Positions 58,783 through 64,000 of a stretch of 64,000 bases of DNA are shown here, piece by piece (positions within the stretch are counted from its first letter, which is position 1; every line of letters starts with the position of its first letter). The translations under genes were made by a program, and so were the position numbers. Source of the DNA: Pyxidicoccus parkwaysis (lineage in GTDB: Bacteria; Myxococcota; Myxococcia; Myxococcales; Myxococcaceae); contig NZ_CP071090.1 of the NCBI RefSeq assembly GCF_017301735.1, forward strand, positions 1,364,001-1,428,000, read 5' to 3'. The notes beneath the pieces are model-generated. The model worked only from the letters and a program-made list of their open reading frames with translations, was not told the origin of the DNA and ran no database searches.

Positions 58783-59487
58783 ATGTCGTCAGTCGACCGT
58801 GCACTGGTCCGGGACGTCGCCGCCATCGCCGCGGCGGCGGGAGTGATTGGCGTGTCCTTCGGCGCCATCGCGGTGGCGGCGGGTGTGTCCGTCTGGCTCG
58901 CCTCGGCCATGTCGATGCTCGTCTTCGCGGGAGGCTCGCAGTTCATGGTGGTGGGCGTGATGGCGGGCGGCGGAAGCCCCGTGGCCGCGGTGCTCGCCGG
59001 GTTGCTGCTCAACGCGAGGCACCTGCCCTTCGGCCTCGTGGTCTCCGACGTGCTCGGGAAGAGCTGGCCGGTGCGGCTGCTCGGCACGCACCTGATGGTG
59101 GACGAGTCGGTGGCCTTCGCGCTCTCGCAGAAGGACCCCGCGCGGCGGCGCGCCGCGTACTGGCTCTGTGGCCTGACGCTGTTCGTGGCGTGGAATGTCG
59201 GCGTGCTCGTGGGCGCGATGGCGGGGCGTGCGCTGGGAGACCCGGATGCGCTGGGCCTGGACGCCGCGTTTCCGGCCGCGATGCTCGCCCTGCTGCTGCC
59301 GTCGCTGCGGGCCTCTCCTGATGAGAAGGCCTCGGCTCAGGCCGTCTCGGAGTCGACTCGCGCGGCGTCGGTGGCGCGCCGGGTGGCGCTGGTGGGGGCG
59401 GGCATCGCGCTCGTCACCACGCCGTTCCTTCCCGCGGGGCTTCCGGTGCTCCTCGCGCTCCTCGGTCTGGCGGTGGCCCTGAAATGA
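58783..59487 (+). CDS. azlC: AzlC-family branched-chain amino-acid exporter, large subunit
   Basis: A 234-residue membrane protein with about six helices and the AzlC signature: GVSFGAIAVAAGVSVWLASAMS near 20-40 and FAGGSQFMVVGVMAGGG, then NARHLPFGLVVSDVLG. With AzlD it exports branched-chain amino acids or analogues. The ATG at 58783 is chosen because the first helix follows it. The stop overlaps the AzlD start by 4 nt (ATGA), so expression is coupled. Confidence 0.9.
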   Translation: MSSVDRALVRDVAAIAAAAGVIGVSFGAIAVAAGVSVWLASAMSMLVFAGGSQFMVVGVMAGGGSPVAAVLAGLLLNARHLPFGLVVSDVLGKSWPVRLLGTHLMVDESVAFALSQKDPARRRAAYWLCGLTLFVAWNVGVLVGAMAGRALGDPDALGLDAAFPAAMLALLLPSLRASPDEKASAQAVSESTRAASVARRVALVGAGIALVTTPFLPAGLPVLLALLGLAVALK

Positions 59488-59792
59488 CGCTGCTCCCCGT
59501 CCTGCTCCTCGCCGCCGGCACGTTCGCCTTCCGGCTCGCCGGCCCGTTGCTCAGCCAGCGCCTCCACATATCCGCGCGCGTGCAACGGTTGCTCACGCTG
59601 TCCGCCATTGCGCTGCTCTCCGCGCTGGTGGCCACGGCGACACTCACCTCGAATGGCCACTTCGCTGGCGGCGCCCGTCCGGCGGGCGTGGCCGTGGGCG
59701 CGCTGCTGGCGTGGTTCCGGTTGCCCTTCGTGGTGGTGGTGGTCGCGGCGGCGGGGACGGCGGCGGTGCTGCGCATGCTGGGTGTTCCCTAG
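59484..59792 (+). CDS. azlD: AzlD-family transporter small subunit
   Basis: A 102-residue membrane protein with three or four helices (LLPVLLLAAGTFAFRLAGPLL, LLTLSAIALLSALVATATL, AGVAVGALLAWFRLPFVVVVVAAAGTAAVL). The size, TFAFR motif and position directly behind azlC with a 4-nt overlap identify it as the AzlD subunit. It ends 21 bp from the convergent TPR gene. Confidence 0.9.
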   Translation: MTLLPVLLLAAGTFAFRLAGPLLSQRLHISARVQRLLTLSAIALLSALVATATLTSNGHFAGGARPAGVAVGALLAWFRLPFVVVVVAAAGTAAVLRMLGVP

Positions 59793-59813
59793 GCGCTTTG
59801 GTCCTCAGGCGCC

Positions 59814-61007
59814 TCAGGGCCGCTTCTTCGCCGCGCGGCGCTTCTTCCAGGCCTTGTACTCGGGGCTCTTCACGAAGCCCTCATACGCGGCCACGCTCTC
59901 CAGGTCGTTGAGCTGGACCAGTCCCGTGGCCTCGATGGCATCAAGCCGTTCTCCCAGCTCCCGGTATTGCTTCTCCTGGAGCGCCAGCCCCGCGAGGCTC
60001 CAGTGGGCCACGAGGAGCGACGGCTCGCCGGTGATGGCGGCCTCGTAATGACGGCGTGCCTCGGCCGAGTCGCCCTTGTCGACCATCACGTTGCCACGCA
60101 GCACGGAGAGGTAGGGGTCGCGCGCGCGCCGGTCCACGCGGTCGATGGCGCGGAGGGCCCCGGCGTGGTCCTTGCGCAGCAGGCAGCCGTCGATGGAGAC
60201 GAGGTCGAGGCTCGGGTCATTGGGCAGGGCCTTCTCGTAGTCGGCGATGGCCTGCGCGTAGGCGTCGCCCTGGACTGACTGCCGGGAGGCGGCGTGCAGC
60301 CGGAAGAAGAGGGGCGTCTTGTCGTTCTTGAGGGACGCGGGGAGCTCGCCGTAGAGGCGGAGGACTTCCTCGTACTTTCCAGCCTGGAACGCCTGCTGCA
60401 TGGCCTGAATCCGGGGCAGGTTCTTCAGGTACGTCTGCTCCTTGCCCATCAGGCGGTCCACGAGGCCCTGGTTGGTCTCCGCGGCCGCGGCGAGAAATGA
60501 GCGCCGCAGCGTCTCGCTGAAGAACTCGCCGGCGGTGTACGGGTAGATGTCCACCACGCTCACCTTCCCGGTGGCATCCCTGGACAGCTCCAGGTCCAGG
60601 TAGTTGAGGCCGGCTCCGGAGATGGTGCGGAAGAGGGCGCGCGGAACGCCCTTGAGGGTGCGGGCGCGCAGGAGCGTGAAGGAGGACTGGTCGTCGAAGC
60701 GCTCGACGAGCTTCTTGCCCAGGCCCAGGACGGTGCCCTTCTGGAGGCCCTGCTTGAAGCCGGCGGCGAAGTCCGGGCGCACCTTCACGCCTTCGATGGT
60801 CTTCTTGAAGAGGGCTTCAGTATCCAGGTGGGCGTCGAGTGCATCGCCGTCACGCGCGTTCATGCCCTTCTCGACGGCCCGGGCGAAGTCGAGAAACGCG
60901 GGCTCGAGCTGCGCCGCGGGCGCCTCCTCGCCGGTGGGCGGCTGGGCCGCGGCGGCGGGGGACTCGGTGGGCGCGATGGCCAGGAGGGCAATCAATGGCA
61001 GGAGCAT
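59814..61007 (-). CDS. Secreted TPR-containing protein
   Basis: A 397-residue protein with signal peptide LLPLIALLAIAPTESPAAA. Residues about 40-190 are a helical/beta domain with FARAVEKGMNARDGDALDAHLD at its start. The rest is repeat-like: HAASRQSVQGDAYAQAIADYEKALPNDPS, GDSAEARRHYEAAITGEPSLLVAHWSLAGLAL, of TPR type. No catalytic site is visible, so it likely scaffolds periplasmic proteins. The end is basic (KAWKKRRAAKKRP). The ATG at 61007 is chosen for the signal. Confidence 0.78.
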   Translation of the reverse strand: MLLPLIALLAIAPTESPAAAAQPPTGEEAPAAQLEPAFLDFARAVEKGMNARDGDALDAHLDTEALFKKTIEGVKVRPDFAAGFKQGLQKGTVLGLGKKLVERFDDQSSFTLLRARTLKGVPRALFRTISGAGLNYLDLELSRDATGKVSVVDIYPYTAGEFFSETLRRSFLAAAAETNQGLVDRLMGKEQTYLKNLPRIQAMQQAFQAGKYEEVLRLYGELPASLKNDKTPLFFRLHAASRQSVQGDAYAQAIADYEKALPNDPSLDLVSIDGCLLRKDHAGALRAIDRVDRRARDPYLSVLRGNVMVDKGDSAEARRHYEAAITGEPSLLVAHWSLAGLALQEKQYRELGERLDAIEATGLVQLNDLESVAAYEGFVKSPEYKAWKKRRAAKKRP

Positions 61008-61070
61008 GTGTCGCGAGCATACTTCTGGCTGGAGCGGTTGCATGCCTGGCGCAGACGTGGCGGGGCCGCT

Positions 61071-61439
61071 TCAGCGGACATGCCTGGCGAGAAGCGCGAG
61101 AAGTTCTCCCATGTCGAAGGGCTTGCGGAGCAGCGCATCGGCCCCCGGAGGCAGCGGCTGGCCGCTGGCGGTCATGATGACGACGGGCAGTGTGTCCCAG
61201 TCCGGGTTCGTCCGGAGGCGGGCGAGGAAGTCCGCCCCGTCCATCACAGGCATCAACAGGTCCACCAGCACGATGGAGGGTGTCAGGCCGGCGGTGAGCA
61301 TGCCCAGCGCCTCCCAGCCATGGCGGACGGCCGTCACGGCAACGCCGAGGTCCTGTAACGCATCGGACAATCCCTCTCGCACATCGAAGTCATCCTCGAC
61401 GACGAGCACGGTGCCAAGCTGTACGCACGTTGCTGACAT
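61071..61439 (-). CDS. Stand-alone response-regulator receiver (CheY-like)
   Basis: A 122-residue single receiver domain: acidic EDD near 15-17, phosphoacceptor Asp60 in VLVDLLMPVMDG, Thr in MTASG, and Lys in LRKPFD. It has no output domain, so it works by protein contact or in a phosphorelay. It is downstream of the sigma-54 activator gene on the same strand (127 bp gap), but has no kinase beside it. Confidence 0.9.
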   Translation of the reverse strand: MSATCVQLGTVLVVEDDFDVREGLSDALQDLGVAVTAVRHGWEALGMLTAGLTPSIVLVDLLMPVMDGADFLARLRTNPDWDTLPVVIMTASGQPLPPGADALLRKPFDMGELLALLARHVR

Positions 61440-61566
61440 TCCTGCCCCCCGGACGGATTGACCCAGCCGCGATGAGGGTCGCCATGTCCGTCATTGCGCC
61501 GGAGGGCAGGGGTTGGATCGGTGGGGCACCATCGTCCAGAGGGAGCAGGAAATTGCAGCGAGCGTC

Positions 61567-63081
<1,515 letters not shown>

Positions 63082-63228
63082 GGCGGGTATTCCCGACGGC
63101 GGGCCACGGGGCGCGGCCTTTCGCGGGCAAACCTCACAATTTCACGAAAAATATTTGGGGATTCAAGGGTTTCGGAGCGCGAGCCCGGTGTCACGGATGG
63201 GACAAATGCTTTGACTCACCCCGGCCTC

Positions 63229-63287
63229 TGCGACTAGACGCGTCGCACCAGCCCGCCGAGGCGGGCGTCTATTCGTTTTTCACGAAT
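63229..63287 (+). promoter_or_regulatory. Leader region with several inverted repeats before the Pal-like gene
   Basis: TGCGAC-N7-GTCGCA (63229-63247) overlaps AGACGC/GCGTCT arms (63236-63241, 63265-63270) that enclose GCCCGCC/GGCGGGC (63251-63257, 63260-63266). ATTCGT/ACGAAT (63271-63276, 63282-63287) follows with T-run TTTTT. Alternative stems make an attenuator-like or protein-bound leader possible. Confidence 0.45.
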
Positions 63288-63299
63288 CTGGGAGGAATG

Positions 63300-64000
63300 A
63301 TGCGTCGGATTTCCCTTTGGGCGGGGCTCTCCCTCGCCATGGCCGTGCTGACCGGCTGCCCCCCTACGTACCCCAACTGCAAGGACGACTCGACCTGCAC
63401 CGAGAAGGGCGAGGTCTGCGTCCAGGGGACCTGCCAGCAGTGCGCCACCGACGCCAACTGCAAGGAGGGCTTCACCTGCCAGGGCAACAAGTGCGCCCCC
63501 AAGCCGCCGGAGTGCACGACGGACGCGGCCTGTGGCTCGGGCCGTATCTGCGAGGCGGGCAAGTGCGCGGAGGCGCAGTGCAAGGATGACTCGGCGTGCG
63601 GCGGTGGCAAGTGCCAGGCCGGCCGTTGCCAGGCCCCGACGAACACCTGCACCGTCAACACCGACTGCGGCGAGGGCCAGGAGTGCAAGGCCGGCCAGTG
63701 CGTGACGGCCTCCGCGGACAAGTGCGACTGGAGCCCCATCCGCTTCGGCTTCAACGAGTCCTCGCTGAGCTCCGAGGCCCAGCAGCGCCTGTCGGACCTG
63801 GCCAACTGCATGAAGTCGGGCAAGCAGGGCGCCCTCACGCTCGGCGGGCATGCGGACGAGCGCGGCACGGAGGAGTACAACCTCCAGCTGTCCAACAAGC
63901 GCGCGGCCGCCGTGAAGCGCTACCTCACCGACCTGGGCGTGAAGTCCAACCAGCTCAAGACGGTGGGCTATGGTGAGACCCGCCCGGTGAGCAACGCCTC
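63300..64000 (+). CDS. pal: Pal-like OmpA lipoprotein with Cys-rich insert (3' end outside window)
   Basis: An outer-membrane lipoprotein with signal ending LTGC (Cys20). Residues about 25-140 contain 20 cysteines in repeats of the C-x(n)-C-x-x-G type seen in myxobacterial surface proteins, then an OmpA/Pal peptidoglycan-binding domain begins (IRFGFNESSLSSEAQQRLSD, GGHADERGTEEYN, VGYGETRPVSN). Pal proteins normally lack this large Cys-rich part. The window ends inside the domain at residue 233, leaving only the closing segment missing. GGAGG lies 4 nt before the ATG at 63300; an ATG at 63297 is too close to it. Confidence 0.85.
   Translation, partial: MRRISLWAGLSLAMAVLTGCPPTYPNCKDDSTCTEKGEVCVQGTCQQCATDANCKEGFTCQGNKCAPKPPECTTDAACGSGRICEAGKCAEAQCKDDSACGGGKCQAGRCQAPTNTCTVNTDCGEGQECKAGQCVTASADKCDWSPIRFGFNESSLSSEAQQRLSDLANCMKSGKQGALTLGGHADERGTEEYNLQLSNKRAAAVKRYLTDLGVKSNQLKTVGYGETRPVSNA

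Overview
The window is about 70% GC and densely coded on both strands. It looks like chromosome from a predatory myxobacterium, most likely family Myxococcaceae (Myxococcus, Corallococcus or Pyxidicoccus). The evidence is two Ser/Thr protein kinases, one paired with a DUF2381-family protein (a family I know mainly from Myxococcaceae), many lipoproteins, many two-component genes, secreted hydrolases, and AHH-type toxin/immunity loci. I see no tRNA, rRNA, CRISPR array, insertion sequence or prophage, so this is ordinary chromosome with accessory modules inserted.

Layout. 0.1-10 kb: FAD amine oxidase; membrane kinase with DUF2381 partner; a convergent toxin/immunity pair (PAAR-like/AHH effector plus Imm11-type protein); a 63-residue cysteine protein; a cytosolic kinase with TolB-like and TPR regions. 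10-16 kb: SDR reductase, GH114 lipoprotein, DUF1800/DUF1501 secreted pair. 15.8-19.6 kb: a RegB/RegA-type redox two-component system followed by a c-haem lipoprotein and a four-helix membrane protein. 19.9-29 kb: DNRLRE/DUF3616 lipoprotein, M28 peptidase, large Cache-PAS-PAS histidine kinase, PilZ protein, GMC oxidoreductase, OmpA protein. 29.3-36.4 kb: dGTPase, VOC and AraC proteins, spermidine-synthase-like protein, bestrophin, then a SitA-like toxin gene broken by two in-frame stops beside an intact Imm11-type gene. 36.4-50 kb: small Cys-rich lipoprotein, LytS/LytTR pair, degenerate metallo-beta-lactamase-fold protein, lipoproteins, alpha/beta hydrolase, amino-acid permease, HEAT protein, beta-propeller, SRAP protein. 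50.3-64 kb: neprosin-type and M43 secreted peptidases, nucleoside-hydrolase-like protein, MBOAT/SGNH acyl-transfer pair, Hsp70-like protein, second Cys-rich lipoprotein, AzlCD exporter, TPR protein, two response regulators, and a Cys-rich Pal-like lipoprotein cut by the window end.

Three things deserve most attention. First, two nearly identical palindromes (GTGCGTC-N5-GACGCAC) sit 34 and 32 nt before the start codons of the RegB homologue and the haem lipoprotein, suggesting autoregulation plus a direct target. Second, two AHH-nuclease toxins with apparently different delivery routes are each followed by an Imm11-type immunity gene, and one toxin is a pseudogene whose reading frame is otherwise intact. 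Third, two unlinked small lipoproteins share the motif STEQGL between lipobox and Cys-rich tail, suggesting a common processing or sorting signal. Many start codons were moved downstream of the longest open frame because a signal peptide, family N-terminus or Shine-Dalgarno sequence pointed there.
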